Positions 44,152 to 57,527 of a DNA stretch of 64,000 bases are shown piece after piece. How positions within the stretch are numbered: position 1 is the first letter of the stretch; every line of letters begins with the position of its first letter. The notes beneath the pieces are model-generated. The model saw nothing but the letters and a program-made list of their open reading frames with translations. It ran no database searches and was not told the origin of the DNA. The position numbers and the translations under genes were made by a program. The DNA is from Luteimonas rhizosphaerae (lineage in GTDB: Bacteria > Pseudomonadota > Gammaproteobacteria > Xanthomonadales > Xanthomonadaceae), in assembly GCF_002849595.1 (NCBI RefSeq), contig NZ_NRQR01000024.1, positions 45,499 to 109,498 on the forward strand. The letters run 5' to 3'.

Positions 44152-44292
44152 TCAGGCCGAGAGGACCTTGCGGCCCTTGGCGCGGCGGCGCGCGAGAATC
44201 TTGCGGCCATCGGCCGTCGCCATGCGGGCACGGAAACCGTGGTCGCGCTTGCGCTTGAGGTTGCTGGGCTGGTAGGTGCGCTTGGTAGCCAT
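44152..44292 (-). CDS. rpmH: 50S ribosomal protein L34
   Basis: A 46-residue, very basic protein: [20 protein letters not shown] then [20 protein letters not shown] and RKVLSA, the full-length bacterial L34 sequence. It belongs to the large ribosomal subunit. First gene of the rpmH-rnpA-yidC-mnmE operon, divergent from dnaA; the 223 bp between them should carry both promoters. Confidence 0.98.
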   Translation of the reverse strand: MATKRTYQPSNLKRKRDHGFRARMATADGRKILARRRAKGRKVLSA

Positions 44293-44515
44293 GGTGAGCC
44301 TTCTGGGGGCGACGCGACAAATAAGGAACCGGAAATTCTAGCGGCGCCCCACCACGACGGTCAAGCCGATGTGACGAATCACCCGCGCCGCCGGATGCGG
44401 CCCCTGCCGCGCGGGATGCCGGGGCCGGGAACCAGATGATAGTCTGCCTGCCCTTCCCCCGGTGCCCGGAACGCGCAGTGCGCGGCGGTGCCCGCTTTCC
44501 GAATCCCGCGCAATG

Positions 44516-45847
44516 ATGGATGCCTGGCCCCGCTGCCTCCTACGTCTCGAAGCCGAATTTCCGGCCGAAGACGTCCACACCTGGCTCAAGCCGCTGCAGG
44601 CGCAGGCGCATGCCCAGACCACGGTGCTCTATGCGCCGAACGCCTTCGTCCGCGACGAGGTGCAGGCCCGCTACATGCCGCGGATCCGCGAGCTGCTGCA
44701 GCATTTCGGCGGGATCGAGGAGGTCAGCCTGCAGGTCGGCTCGCTGCCACGGATCGCGGTGCCGGCGCCGACGCCCGCGGCCGATGCGGCCCGCGCCGCC
44801 GCGCCGATGCCGATCGAGGCCTTCGCCGGCAATCTCGACAATCACTACACCTTCGACAACTTCGTCGAGGGGCGCAGCAACCAGATGGGCCGCGCCGCCG
44901 CCTGGCAGGCCGCGCTCAATCCGGGCGAGCGTGCGCACAACCCGCTGCTGCTCTACGGCGGCACCGGGCTGGGCAAGACCCACCTGATGTTCGCGGCCGG
45001 CAACGAGATGCGCCGGATCAATCCGCGGGCGCGGATCCTGTATCTGCGGTCGGAAGAGTTCTACAGCGCCTTCTTCCGCTCGATCCAGGAGAAGACCTCG
45101 GACCAGTTCAAGCGCCAGTTCCGCCAGATCGACGCGCTGCTGATCGACGACATCCAGTTCTTCGCCGGCAAGGACCGCACCCAGGAAGAGTTCTTCCACA
45201 CGTTCAATACGCTGTTCGACAGCAAGCAGCAGATCATCATGACCTGCGACCGCTATCCGCGCGAAGTCGAGGGTCTGGAGCCCCGGCTCAAGTCGCGGCT
45301 GTCCTGGGGCCTGTCGGTGGCGATCGATCCGCCCGACTTCGAAACGCGTGCGGCGATCGTGCTGGCCAAGGCGCGCGAGCGCGGCACCCAGATGCCCGAC
45401 GACGTGGCGTTCCTGCTGGCCAAGAAGATGCATTCCAACGTGCGCGACCTCGAGGGCGCGCTCAACACGCTGGCGGCGCGCGCGAACTTCATGGGCCGGG
45501 CCATCACCGTGGAGTTCGCCCAGGAGACCCTGCGCGACCTGTTGCGGGCCCAGCAGCAGGCCATCAGCATCGCCAATATCCAGAAGGTCGTGGCAGACTA
45601 CTACGGCTTGCAGATCAAGGATTTGCTGTCGAAACGGCGCACCCGTTCGCTGGCGCGTCCGCGGCAGGTGGCGATGGCGTTGTCGAAGGAACTGACCGAA
45701 CACAGCCTGCCGGAGATCGGCGAGGCGTTCGCCGGTCGCGACCACACGACGGTGCTGCACGCCTGCCGGCAGATCCGCACGCTGATCGCCAGCGACGGCA
45801 AACTGCGTGAGGACTGGGACAAGCTGATCCGAAAACTCAGTGAATGA
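44516..45847 (+). CDS. dnaA: chromosomal replication initiator DnaA
   Basis: A 443-residue AAA+ initiator. Domain I opens with [20 protein letters not shown], and an Ala-rich linker lies at residues about 85-105. Domain III has Walker [10 protein letters not shown] (about residue 147), Walker [10 protein letters not shown] (about 210) and sensor motifs. Domain IV has the DnaA-box-binding helix-turn-helix [13 protein letters not shown]. It opens oriC and loads the helicase. Two ATGs stand in tandem (44513, 44516); the second gives the usual MDAWPRC start. No clear Shine-Dalgarno is visible. Confidence 0.97.
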   Translation: MDAWPRCLLRLEAEFPAEDVHTWLKPLQAQAHAQTTVLYAPNAFVRDEVQARYMPRIRELLQHFGGIEEVSLQVGSLPRIAVPAPTPAADAARAAAPMPIEAFAGNLDNHYTFDNFVEGRSNQMGRAAAWQAALNPGERAHNPLLLYGGTGLGKTHLMFAAGNEMRRINPRARILYLRSEEFYSAFFRSIQEKTSDQFKRQFRQIDALLIDDIQFFAGKDRTQEEFFHTFNTLFDSKQQIIMTCDRYPREVEGLEPRLKSRLSWGLSVAIDPPDFETRAAIVLAKARERGTQMPDDVAFLLAKKMHSNVRDLEGALNTLAARANFMGRAITVEFAQETLRDLLRAQQQAISIANIQKVVADYYGLQIKDLLSKRRTRSLARPRQVAMALSKELTEHSLPEIGEAFAGRDHTTVLHACRQIRTLIASDGKLREDWDKLIRKLSE

Positions 45848-46110
45848 GGCGGCGGATCCTGTGGAAAACGGCCGGTACACAAGCTGGCGGTGAGAGGTGG
45901 ACAAGCTGTGGATGGTTTGGGCCCCTTGAAGTTGTCCACAGCTTCGTCCCCGGTTCCAGGGCGTACTGTCCACCGGGTTGTATCGCGAAATTTGTCTTTC
46001 AGATCAGTCGGTTATCGCAGATATCACCTGATTTTCCGGACTCCAAGCACCACCATTTTTAGATTTATCTCTCTGATTAAAGAAGCATTGGACTAGGGGA
46101 TAACACCGAC
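45848..46110. other. probable oriC (dnaA-dnaN intergenic)
   Basis: Five DnaA-box-like 9-mers lie within 115 bp. The best are TTTTCCACA at 45860-45868 (minus strand) and TTGTCCACA at 45932-45940; weaker ones are TTGTCCACC (45896-45904, minus), CCATCCACA (45907-45915, minus) and CTGTCCACC (45966-45974). The right part (about 46010-46090) is AT-rich and could be the unwinding element. This spacer carries the origin in related Xanthomonas, as I recall; origin activity is an inference here. Confidence 0.75.
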
Positions 46111-47211
46111 ATGCGTTTCAGTCTGCAACGCGAAACCCTGCTCAAACCGTTGGCCCAGGTCGTCAACGTCGTCGAGCGGCGCCAGACCCTGCCCGTGCTG
46201 GCGAACCTGCTCGTGCAGGTCGTCGATGGCCAGCTGTCGCTGACCGGTACCGATCTCGAAGTCGAGATGGTGTCGCGTCGTGCGGTGGACGACGCCCAGG
46301 ACGGCGAGACCACGATCCCCGCCCGGAAACTGTTCGACATCGTTCGCGCGCTCCCGGACGGCAGCAAGGTCGTCATCTCCCAGTCCGGCGACAAGATCAC
46401 CGTGCAGGCCGGCCGCAGCCGCTTCACGCTGGCGACGTTGCCGGCAGGCGATTTCCCGTCGGTGGACGAGGTCGAGGCCACCGAGCGCATCCGGGTGCCG
46501 GAAGCGGCGCTGAAGGAGCTGATCGAGCGCACCGCCTTCGCGATGGCGCAGCAGGACGTCCGCTACTACCTCAACGGGCTTCTGTTCGATCTCGGCGACA
46601 TGCGCCTGCGCTGCGTCGCGACGGACGGACACCGTCTCGCGCTGTGCGAGACGACCCTTGAAGAGACCGTGCAGACCAAGCGGCAGATCATCCTGCCCCG
46701 CAAGGGCGTGACCGAGCTGCAGCGCCTGCTGGAAGGCGGCGACAAGACCCTGGAGCTGGAGCTGGGTCGCAACCACCTGCGGGTCAAGCGCGACGATGTG
46801 ACCTTCACCAGCAAGCTGATCGACGGCCGCTTCCCGGATTACGAAGCGGTGATCCCGATCGGTGCCGACCGGGAGGTCAAGATCGACCGCGAGGTGCTGC
46901 GCGCCGCGCTGCAGCGCGTGGCGATCCTGTCGAACGAGAAGTACCGCGGCGTGCGGCTGGAAGTCTCGCCGGGCACGGTCAAGATCAACGCGCACAACCC
47001 CGAACAGGAAGAGGCGCAGGAAGAAGTCGAAGCGGACACCAAGGTCGATGACCTGGCGGTGGGCTTCAACGTCAATTACCTTCTGGACGCGTTGACCGCG
47101 CTTCGCGGCGAGCAGGTGATCCTGAAGTTGCGCGATGCCAGTTCCTCGGCGCTGGTGCGCGAGGCCGCCGACGAACGCAGCCGTCACGTGGTGATGCCGC
47201 TCCGTCTCTGA
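46111..47211 (+). CDS. dnaN: DNA polymerase III beta sliding clamp
   Basis: A 366-residue clamp of normal length. MRFSLQRETLLKPLAQVVNV, VERRQTLPVLANLLVQVV and the C-terminal SSALVREAADERSRHVVMPL are characteristic. It dimerises into a ring around DNA and tethers polymerases. It follows the probable oriC and precedes recF. Confidence 0.97.
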   Translation: MRFSLQRETLLKPLAQVVNVVERRQTLPVLANLLVQVVDGQLSLTGTDLEVEMVSRRAVDDAQDGETTIPARKLFDIVRALPDGSKVVISQSGDKITVQAGRSRFTLATLPAGDFPSVDEVEATERIRVPEAALKELIERTAFAMAQQDVRYYLNGLLFDLGDMRLRCVATDGHRLALCETTLEETVQTKRQIILPRKGVTELQRLLEGGDKTLELELGRNHLRVKRDDVTFTSKLIDGRFPDYEAVIPIGADREVKIDREVLRAALQRVAILSNEKYRGVRLEVSPGTVKINAHNPEQEEAQEEVEADTKVDDLAVGFNVNYLLDALTALRGEQVILKLRDASSSALVREAADERSRHVVMPLRL

Positions 47212-47249
47212 CCCGTCGCTATAGTGCGTGGCCCAGTGCCCGCGCCTGA

Positions 47250-47265
47250 TGTTTCACGTGGAACA
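47250..47265. promoter_or_regulatory. parS-type site (variant)
   Basis: TGTTTCACGTGGAACA differs at one position from the symmetrical form seen in the three sites downstream. It lies between dnaN and recF, overlapping no coding sequence. Confidence 0.75.
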
Positions 47266-47325
47266 TGACGCCCGGCCCGCGCCGGGCGTCTTCCGTTGTG
47301 CCGATCGCCTCTGCCAGGATCCGTC

Positions 47326-51121
<3,796 letters not shown>

Positions 51122-51217
51122 GCCGGGTGTGCGACCGTGCCGGCATTCGCCGGCGCGGTTTGACGGGACATTAATCTTTCCGGCCGTACAAGAGACGCTG
51201 GAACAGGGAGGACTGCC

Positions 51218-52027
51218 ATGACACGACTGACCGCGGCGATCGCGACGACGCTGCTGCTCGCCGGTTGCGCGACGACCACCTCGCCGACCGGGCGTACCCA
51301 GTACGTCGGCGCGGTGACGGCCCAGCAGCTCAACCAGATGGGCGAGCAGGCGTTCGCCGAAACCAAGACCAAGATGCGGCAGTCACCGGACGCGAGACAG
51401 CAGGCCTATGTGCGCTGCATCGTGACCGACATCGTCCGCGAGCTACCGGCCGATGCGCAGCGTCTTAGCTGGGAATCGGTGGTCTTCGTCGACGACAACC
51501 CGAATGCGTTCGCGTTGCCGGGCGGCAAGGTTGGTGTCCACACCGGCATCCTCGGCGTCGCCAAGAACCAGGACCAGCTGGCGGCGGTGATCGCGCACGA
51601 GATCGGCCACGTCTACGCCAACCACCACGACGAGCGCATCACCCGCCAGATGGGCGCGCAGGGCGCGCTCGGCGTCGCCGGTGCCCTGCTCGGCTCGCGC
51701 TACGGCGAAGGCGCGACGCAGACGACGAACCAGCTCGGTGGCGCGGCGCTGCAGGCGACGTTCCTGCTGCCCGGCACCCGCACCCAGGAAACCGAAGCCG
51801 ATGTCGTTGGCCAGGAACTGATGGCGAAGGCCGGCTTCGATCCGCGCGCGGCCGTCGGCCTGTGGCAGAACATGATCGCCGCCAGTGGCGGCAGCCAGTC
51901 GCCGCAATGGCTGTCGACCCACCCCAATCCCGAAAGCCGCATCAGCGAGCTGCAGGGACGCGCGACGACGCTGCTGCCGACCTACGAGCAGGCACGCGTG
52001 GCGGGTCGTCGTCCCAACTGCGGCTGA
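51218..52027 (+). CDS. M48 family metallopeptidase, lipoprotein
   Basis: A 269-residue protease of the LoiP/YcaL type: lipobox LLLAGCATT (Cys16), then FALPGGKVGVHTGILGV and the zinc motif HEIGH (His127). The third ligand is Glu in RTQETEADVVGQELMAKAGF. It degrades misfolded or mislocalised proteins at the membrane. A GGGAGG site precedes the ATG. It stands between gyrB and the tonB operon. Confidence 0.93.
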   Translation: MTRLTAAIATTLLLAGCATTTSPTGRTQYVGAVTAQQLNQMGEQAFAETKTKMRQSPDARQQAYVRCIVTDIVRELPADAQRLSWESVVFVDDNPNAFALPGGKVGVHTGILGVAKNQDQLAAVIAHEIGHVYANHHDERITRQMGAQGALGVAGALLGSRYGEGATQTTNQLGGAALQATFLLPGTRTQETEADVVGQELMAKAGFDPRAAVGLWQNMIAASGGSQSPQWLSTHPNPESRISELQGRATTLLPTYEQARVAGRRPNCG

Positions 52028-52136
52028 CCGTCGCGTCCGCAACACGCCCGGTCGTGTCATGCGACTCGTTCCATCCAATTCCGATGACTCCGGCGTCCGC
52101 AGTGACGGGCGCCTTTCTGCCAATCGAGGTGATGAG

Positions 52137-53366
52137 ATGTTGAAGTCCCGCGTATCCCATCAGGCGCTTGCCGCCGCCATTGCGACCGCCCTGCTGGTGT
52201 TTGCCGCACCGACGACATTCGCGCAGAGCGAGGGCGGCAGCCAGCGCAGCGGCACGCCGGCCGAGCGTCGTGCGGAACGCCGCGCTGCGCGTGAGCAGGC
52301 CGAGGCCGCCCCGCAGGACGAGGCCCGCTATCCGAATGCGACGCGCGCCGAGCCTGGCCTCGCCGCAAGCGAGCGCCTCGTCAAGCAGCTCAACGCGCTG
52401 TCGGAGGCGTACAACGAACAGGACGCCGCCAAGGGCCTGCCGCTGGCCGATGCGCTGATCGCGAACGAACGGGCCAATGCCTACGACAAGTCGATGGCGG
52501 CCCTACTCGCCGGCCAGCTGCTGCTCAACGACGACAACGCGCGCGCGACCACGTATCTGCAGCAGGCGATCGATTTCGGCGGTCTCAAGAACAACGATCA
52601 TTTCCAGAGCATGCTGATCATCGCGCAGCTGCAGGCGCAGGAAGACCAGTACACCGAAGCACTGGCTTTGCTCGAGACCTATCTCGCCGAATCGGGATCG
52701 ACCGATCCGGCCGACCAGGCGCTCAAGGGCAACATGCTCTATCGCCTCGAGCGCTATCCGGAGGCGGTCGCGACGCTCAAGCCGCTGGTCGATGCCGGCG
52801 GTGAGGTCAATCCGCAGTGGACCCAGATCCTGATGGCGTCCTACGCCGAGCAGGGACAGACCGCCGAGGCCGCGCAGCTGGCCGAACAGATCGCCGCCAG
52901 CGCACCGGGCGACAAGCAGTCGCAGATGAACCTCGCGGTGTCCTACCTGCAGACCGATCAGAACGACAAGGCGGCCGAGGTGCTGGAGCGCCTGCGCGCG
53001 AGCGGCCAGCTGACCGAAGAGGCGGAATACCGCAACCTCTACGCCGTCTACATCAACAGCGACAACAAGGAGCGCGAGGCGATCGCGGTCATCAACGAAG
53101 GCATGGAAAAGAACATCCTGCCGGCGGATTTCCGTACCCTGTCCGCACTCGCGCAGGCCTACTACTTCTCGGACCAGATCGCCCCGGCGATCGCGACCTA
53201 CCAGAAGGCGGCGCCGCTCGCTGAGAACGGCGAGACCTATCTGAATCTCGCGAAGATCCTGCATCAGGAAGGTCGCACCGCCGAAGCGCAGGCTGCAGCG
53301 CGCCAGGCCATCGACAAGGGCCTGCGTTCGAACGTCGATGCGGAGCGCATCCTCTCAGCGCGTTAA
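52137..53366 (+). CDS. exported TPR-repeat protein
   Basis: A 409-residue protein with a Sec signal (HQALAAAIATALLVFAAPTTFA, cleavage near residue 29), a basic linker, and TPR-type repeats through residues 90-400, for example QYTEALALLETYLAESGSTD, RYPEAVATLKPLVDAGGEVN and QTAEAAQLAEQIAASAPGDK. It should form a helical scaffold in the periplasm. Position just before tonB suggests a link to TonB-dependent transport, which is inference. The gene is followed by 137 bp that hold the tonB promoter. Confidence 0.82.
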   Translation: MLKSRVSHQALAAAIATALLVFAAPTTFAQSEGGSQRSGTPAERRAERRAAREQAEAAPQDEARYPNATRAEPGLAASERLVKQLNALSEAYNEQDAAKGLPLADALIANERANAYDKSMAALLAGQLLLNDDNARATTYLQQAIDFGGLKNNDHFQSMLIIAQLQAQEDQYTEALALLETYLAESGSTDPADQALKGNMLYRLERYPEAVATLKPLVDAGGEVNPQWTQILMASYAEQGQTAEAAQLAEQIAASAPGDKQSQMNLAVSYLQTDQNDKAAEVLERLRASGQLTEEAEYRNLYAVYINSDNKEREAIAVINEGMEKNILPADFRTLSALAQAYYFSDQIAPAIATYQKAAPLAENGETYLNLAKILHQEGRTAEAQAAARQAIDKGLRSNVDAERILSAR

Positions 53367-53503
53367 GAAAAAGTTGTAAGTGCCACGGATGGCGTTTCGC
53401 AACTTGCTTGGTATAAGCTTTAGGGTTCCTGCCGCCCGCAAGGGTTGTAGTTCGACTTTTCCACCGGCGCATCTTTCGCTCCGGCCCCACTAGAGTTCTC
53501 CGC

Positions 53504-54166
53504 ATGACGCAACGCTCGACGACCGACAGGAACGACGAAGACGAAGGTCTGAACTGGGCCCGTATCACCGGCTTCACGATGGTGGTGGCGTTCCACGCCG
53601 CCGCCGTGATGCTGCTGATGGCACCGGTTAACCCGCCGACCGAAGCGCCCCCGGAAGAAGCCGCGACGCGTGTGGTCATCATCGAACCGCCGCCGCCCCC
53701 GCCGCCGCCGCCGCCGCCGCCGCCGGAACCGCCGAAGCCGCAGCCGATCAAGGAGCTGTCGCCGCCGCGCCCGACGCCGATTCCGCCGCCGCCCGAGCAG
53801 CCGCCGGTCGTGTTCGACGAGCCGTCGCCGATGGACGTGCCGGCCCCGCCGCCGGCCCCGCCCGCACCGCCGGCCCCGGCGCCCGACATCGGCGCCAGCG
53901 TCGACATCTCGTCGAAGAACATGAACCCGCCGCGTTATCCGCCGGCCGCTGCGCGCGCGCAGATCGAAGGCACTGTGGTACTGGTCATCGACGTCGATGC
54001 CAACGGCAACGTGACCAACGTATCGGTCGAGAAGTCCAGCCGCAACCGTGACCTCGACCGCGCCGCGATCGAAGCCGCACGCAAGTGGTCGTTCGCGCCT
54101 GCGACCAAGAACGGACAGCCGGCCGCCGGTCGCGTCCGTGTCCCGGTCGACTTCAACCTCGGTTGA
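53504..54166 (+). CDS. tonB: TonB energy transducer
   Basis: A 220-residue protein: cytoplasmic N-terminus, one transmembrane helix (ITGFTMVVAFHAAAVMLLMA), a long Pro-rich stretch (13 consecutive Pro at about residues 63-75) that spans the periplasm, and the C-terminal domain with NPPRYPPAAARAQIEGTVVL and AAIEAARKWSFAPATKNGQP. It passes the proton-motive force from ExbB/ExbD to outer-membrane receptors. TATAAG at 53412-53417 is a possible -10. Confidence 0.95.
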   Translation: MTQRSTTDRNDEDEGLNWARITGFTMVVAFHAAAVMLLMAPVNPPTEAPPEEAATRVVIIEPPPPPPPPPPPPPEPPKPQPIKELSPPRPTPIPPPPEQPPVVFDEPSPMDVPAPPPAPPAPPAPAPDIGASVDISSKNMNPPRYPPAAARAQIEGTVVLVIDVDANGNVTNVSVEKSSRNRDLDRAAIEAARKWSFAPATKNGQPAAGRVRVPVDFNLG

Positions 54167-54265
54167 CCGGTCGCGCTCCGCATCGAACCTGGCGTCCGCG
54201 TGGCGCCTGCTAGAACCGCTTCACCGTTTCAAACTCCAAACCACAACATCTAGAAGGTAAGCGTC

Positions 54266-55030
54266 ATGCTGCAGGAATCTACCAACGCCCCTGTGTCCGG
54301 AGCCGCCAACAATGCTGCAGGTCTGCAGCAGATGGGCTTCGCCGACATGCTTCAGCACATGGATGCTGTCGGTTACGTCGTGCTCGCCACGATGGTCGTC
54401 ATGTCCGCCATGTCGATCTACTGGATCATCTACAACGTCATCAAGAACATCCGCCTGCGCGGTAATTCGGATCGCGTGATCAACACGTTCTGGGAAACCC
54501 CGAACGCGCAGGACGCCATCCGTTACATGGAAGAGCAGCCGAAGAGCGATCCGTTCTCCAAGGTCGCCCTCGACGCCGCCCAGGCCGCCGCGCATCACCA
54601 GCGTCATGAAGGTTCGCGTCTGGTCGAGTCGCTGAACCGCTCGGAGTTCGTGGACCGCGCCCTGCGCCAGGCCGTGACCCGCGAGTCGCTGAAGCTCGAG
54701 AACGGCCTGACCGTGCTCGCGACCGTCGGTGCGACCGCGCCGTTCGTCGGTCTGCTCGGTACGGTCTGGGGCATCTACCGCGCCCTGATCCGCATCGGCG
54801 CCAGTGGCCAGGCCGACATCGGCGCGGTTGCCGGTCCCGTCGGCGAGGCGCTGATCATGACCGCGATCGGTCTGGGCGTCGCGATCCCGGCCGTGCTGGG
54901 CTACAACTTCTTCGTCCGTCTGAACCGCGGTACGAACAACAAGCTCGACACCTTCGCGCACGATCTGCACGACTTCTTCGCCACCGGTGCCCGCGTCGGT
55001 GACGCCGTGCCGCCGCCGGCCAAGGTCTGA
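54266..55030 (+). CDS. exbB: ExbB proton channel subunit
   Basis: A 254-residue MotA/TolQ/ExbB protein: hydrophobic segment VGYVVLATMVVMSAMSIYWI (about residues 32-51), then the conserved TVGATAPFVGLLGTVWGIYR and VGEALIMTAIGLGVAIPAVL membrane segments. It forms a pentameric channel with ExbD and powers TonB. Immediately precedes exbD1 (30 bp). Confidence 0.95.
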   Translation: MLQESTNAPVSGAANNAAGLQQMGFADMLQHMDAVGYVVLATMVVMSAMSIYWIIYNVIKNIRLRGNSDRVINTFWETPNAQDAIRYMEEQPKSDPFSKVALDAAQAAAHHQRHEGSRLVESLNRSEFVDRALRQAVTRESLKLENGLTVLATVGATAPFVGLLGTVWGIYRALIRIGASGQADIGAVAGPVGEALIMTAIGLGVAIPAVLGYNFFVRLNRGTNNKLDTFAHDLHDFFATGARVGDAVPPPAKV

Positions 55031-55060
55031 TCAGAACGTTAACGACGACGGAGTCCCGAT

Positions 55061-55413
55061 ATGGCTTTCAGCTCAGGTGGTGGCGGTAACGACAAGGTCA
55101 ACGCCACGATCAACATCGTCCCGCTTGTCGACGTCATGCTGGTGCTGTTGATCATCTTCATGGTCACGGCACCTCTGATGGCGCACAAGGTCCAGGTCGA
55201 GTTGCCGCAGGCCAATCTGGACGAACGTCCGGAGACCGCGCCGCCGACACCGCCGATCACGATCGCGGTGTCGGAGAACGGCGAGATCTGCAGCCGCCGG
55301 TCAACATCCGTGGCGACTCGACGACCAAGTACCGCACGATCAACGAAGTGGTCAACGTTGCGCAGGCCCAGGGCATGCGCAAGGTCGGCTTCGTCGCGAC
55401 GCGCGAAAACTAA
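55061..55413 (+). CDS. exbD1: ExbD1, internally deleted and frameshifted as read
   Basis: The N-terminal half ([40 protein letters not shown] with the proton-relay Asp) is intact up to ENGEI at about 55290. The correct C-terminal end, [20 protein letters not shown] to VGFVATREN, follows in another frame and stops at TAA 55411-55413. Family members have about 24 residues more in between, so roughly 70 bp are missing. Read as is, the frame of the N-terminal half runs on through exbD2. Another ExbD is encoded next. Confidence 0.85.
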
Positions 55414-55429
55414 AACCGGAGCAACACGC

Positions 55430-55840
55430 ATGGCATTTTCATCCGGTGGCGAAGGCCCAATGGCCGACATCAACATCATTCCGCTCTGCGACGTGATGTT
55501 GGTGCTGCTGATCATCTTCATGGTGACGGCGCCGCAGCTGTCCTACCCGATCGACATCGATCTGCCGCAGCGTTCGGCGACTCCGCCGGATAACCCGGTG
55601 GAACCGCCGGAGCCGATCCGGCTCCGCATCGACGCGTCGGGCCAGACCTTCTGGAACGACAGCCCGACCCCGCTGTCCGCGTTGCGCAACATGATGGAAT
55701 CGGAAGTCCAGCGCGATCCGACCAACCAGCCGACGCTGGAGATCGACACCAGTGAGGACGCCGATTACGGCGTGCTGGCCAAGGTGCTGGCGGAAGCCAA
55801 GAACGCGCAGATGCAGAAGATCGGTTTCGTCAGGCAGTAA
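55430..55840 (+). CDS. exbD2: ExbD2
   Basis: A 136-residue Exb[21 protein letters not shown], one transmembrane helix [17 protein letters not shown] with the relay Asp, and a periplasmic domain ending [11 protein letters not shown]. Two exbD genes after exbB is a known trait of Xanthomonas, where the second is not needed for iron uptake but for other functions; that knowledge comes from the relative and is not tested here. A terminator follows. Confidence 0.93.
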   Translation: MAFSSGGEGPMADINIIPLCDVMLVLLIIFMVTAPQLSYPIDIDLPQRSATPPDNPVEPPEPIRLRIDASGQTFWNDSPTPLSALRNMMESEVQRDPTNQPTLEIDTSEDADYGVLAKVLAEAKNAQMQKIGFVRQ

Positions 55841-55898
55841 CCGCAATCCCGTCAGGGCGTGCCTGCAGCGCGTCCGGCGCTTACCAGATCCAGTTTCG

Positions 55899-55926
55899 AC
55901 GCCGCCTTCGGGCGGCGTTTTTTTTG
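55899..55926 (+). terminator. Rho-independent terminator after exbD2
   Basis: ACGCCGCC-TTCG-GGCGGCGT followed by eight T's: an 8-bp stem with a stable tetraloop. Confidence 0.95.
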
Positions 55927-56343
55927 CCCTGTCTCCGTACGTTCGTCGGCCGACGCTGTTGCAAGCGGAGCCCCCGGGCGGCATGCAGCAGGTGAGCGGA
56001 CTGATCTCCAATGCGAGCGGACGAGACACAAGAAGGCAGGGAAGGCGACGGCGGTCATGCGAAGCGTCTCTCGCTATACGGACTCGGGACGACCGCGCGC
56101 AGAAACTCAACGCGCACGTCAGCTGGATTCGATCGTGTTTCTACACGTGATCGCGGCACACTCGCGCCGCAGCAATGCGGATCCTTCGCAGGCGCGATCC
56201 GCCGCTCAATGACGGACCAACGCTGCGCGGAGCTGCCCGAGCGGCACGCGGACGGGCTAGCAGCCTGCTGGTCTCCAATGGAAGCGGACAGACCGGCAGC
56301 AATCCGCATCTGTGCGTGCTGCGATACAGGCGCAGGCTCAGGT
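55927..56343. other. gene-free stretch with a weak direct repeat
   Basis: No coding frame with family features. The phrase CTCCAATGCGAGCGGAC (about 56007) recurs imperfectly as CTCCAATGGAAGCGGAC (about 56274), about 265 bp apart. It separates the convergent exbD2 and pdxJ genes. Confidence 0.35.
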
Positions 56344-57123
56344 CTACCGCGCCGCGTCGTGCAGGATGTCGAGGTAACGCGCCACGGTCGTCGACAAACC
56401 GTCGTAGAGCGCCTCGCCAATCAGGGCATGCCCGATCGAGACTTCGTCGACGGCGCCGAGACCCGCGACGAACGCGCCCAGGTTCTCCTGGCTGAGATCG
56501 TGTCCCGCATTGACGCCGAGGCCCGCCGCGCGTGCGGAGGCCGCCGTCGACGCGAACAGGGGCAATACACGCCCAATGTGGCCTTCGGCATGTGCCGCGG
56601 CGTAGGGGCCGGTGTAGAGCTCGATCCGGTCTGCGCCGATCGCCGCCGCGTCAGCGACATCGGCGCCGGGATCGGCGAACAGGCTGACGCGGCAGCCGAA
56701 TCCACGCAGGGCATCGACCAGCGGCCGCAGCGCGGCCGCATCGCGGGTGAAGTCGAAACCGTGATCGGAAGTCAGCTGGCCGTCGCCATCGGGCACGAGA
56801 GTGACCTGCGCCGGTCGCGTGCGTTCGCACAATGCCAGCAGACCCGGATAGCCGGGGCGGGGCGGGGCAAAGGGATTCCCCTCGATGTTGAACTCGACGC
56901 CGCGCGCCGTCGTGAGGACCGACAGCCCCAGCACATCGTCTTCGCGGATGTGCCGCGCATCGGGCCGCGGGTGCACGGTGATGCCGTGCGCGCCGGCATC
57001 CAGGCACGCATGCGCGGCGCGCAGCACGTCGGGCTCGCGGCCGCCGCGCGAATTGCGCAGCACGGCGATCTTGTTGAGATTGACGCTGAGCCGCGTGCCA
57101 GCTCGCGCCGGACCACCGGTCAT
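56344..57123 (-). CDS. pdxJ: pyridoxine 5'-phosphate synthase
   Basis: A 259-residue TIM-barrel enzyme of vitamin B6 synthesis. [20 protein letters not shown] and [20 protein letters not shown] carry the conserved active-site His and Arg residues; FNIEGNP and [12 protein letters not shown] follow. [20 protein letters not shown] is the phosphate-binding end. It condenses amino-acetone phosphate and deoxyxylulose 5-phosphate. Length is about normal. Next to exbD2 as in Xanthomonas. Confidence 0.95.
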   Translation of the reverse strand: MTGGPARAGTRLSVNLNKIAVLRNSRGGREPDVLRAAHACLDAGAHGITVHPRPDARHIREDDVLGLSVLTTARGVEFNIEGNPFAPPRPGYPGLLALCERTRPAQVTLVPDGDGQLTSDHGFDFTRDAAALRPLVDALRGFGCRVSLFADPGADVADAAAIGADRIELYTGPYAAAHAEGHIGRVLPLFASTAASARAAGLGVNAGHDLSQENLGAFVAGLGAVDEVSIGHALIGEALYDGLSTTVARYLDILHDAAR

Positions 57124-57147
57124 GATGTACGGGGCCGCATCGGCATG

Positions 57148-57420
57148 TCAGACACCGGTCTGCGGACCGGACGCGGGCGGCGGCTCGGCCGCGTTGCGGC
57201 GTGCATCGGCCTGCTCGCGCAGCCGCCGCAGTTCGGCCGGATCGACCATCATCGCCTCGCTGCGTGCCTGGTTGCCGACCCGCTGGGCCAGAAGGCCGAG
57301 CACGCCGAAGACCACCAATACGAGCGAGAGCAGCAGGGCGATCGCGGCGAGTGCGACCGAGGTTGTGGAGAACGCGAGTACCAGCGCGCCGAGCGCGAGC
57401 AACAGGAACAGCCAAGGCAT
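57148..57420 (-). CDS. small membrane protein
   Basis: A 90-residue protein with one long or two short hydrophobic segments (MPWLFLLLALGALVLAFSTT and ALAAIALLLSLVLVVFGVLG) and a charged C-terminus with RRLREQADARR. Not recognised. It is encoded between cls and pdxJ on the same strand, 24 bp before pdxJ's stop region's upstream start, and could be co-transcribed with them. Confidence 0.6.
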   Translation of the reverse strand: MPWLFLLLALGALVLAFSTTSVALAAIALLLSLVLVVFGVLGLLAQRVGNQARSEAMMVDPAELRRLREQADARRNAAEPPPASGPQTGV

Positions 57421-57527
57421 GGACGGTCTCCGCCGGACGTGCGGACCAGTCTACCGGGTCGCTGCGCACGGCGGCAGCGCCGGCCGTCGCGTCGACGCCG
57501 CCGACGGTCGCCCGATGGCCGCCGCCG

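Noticed and set aside
53693..53731. Short-unit CCG repeat that might look like a tandem repeat array
   Set aside because: It encodes the poly-proline stretch of TonB, which is expected for the protein.
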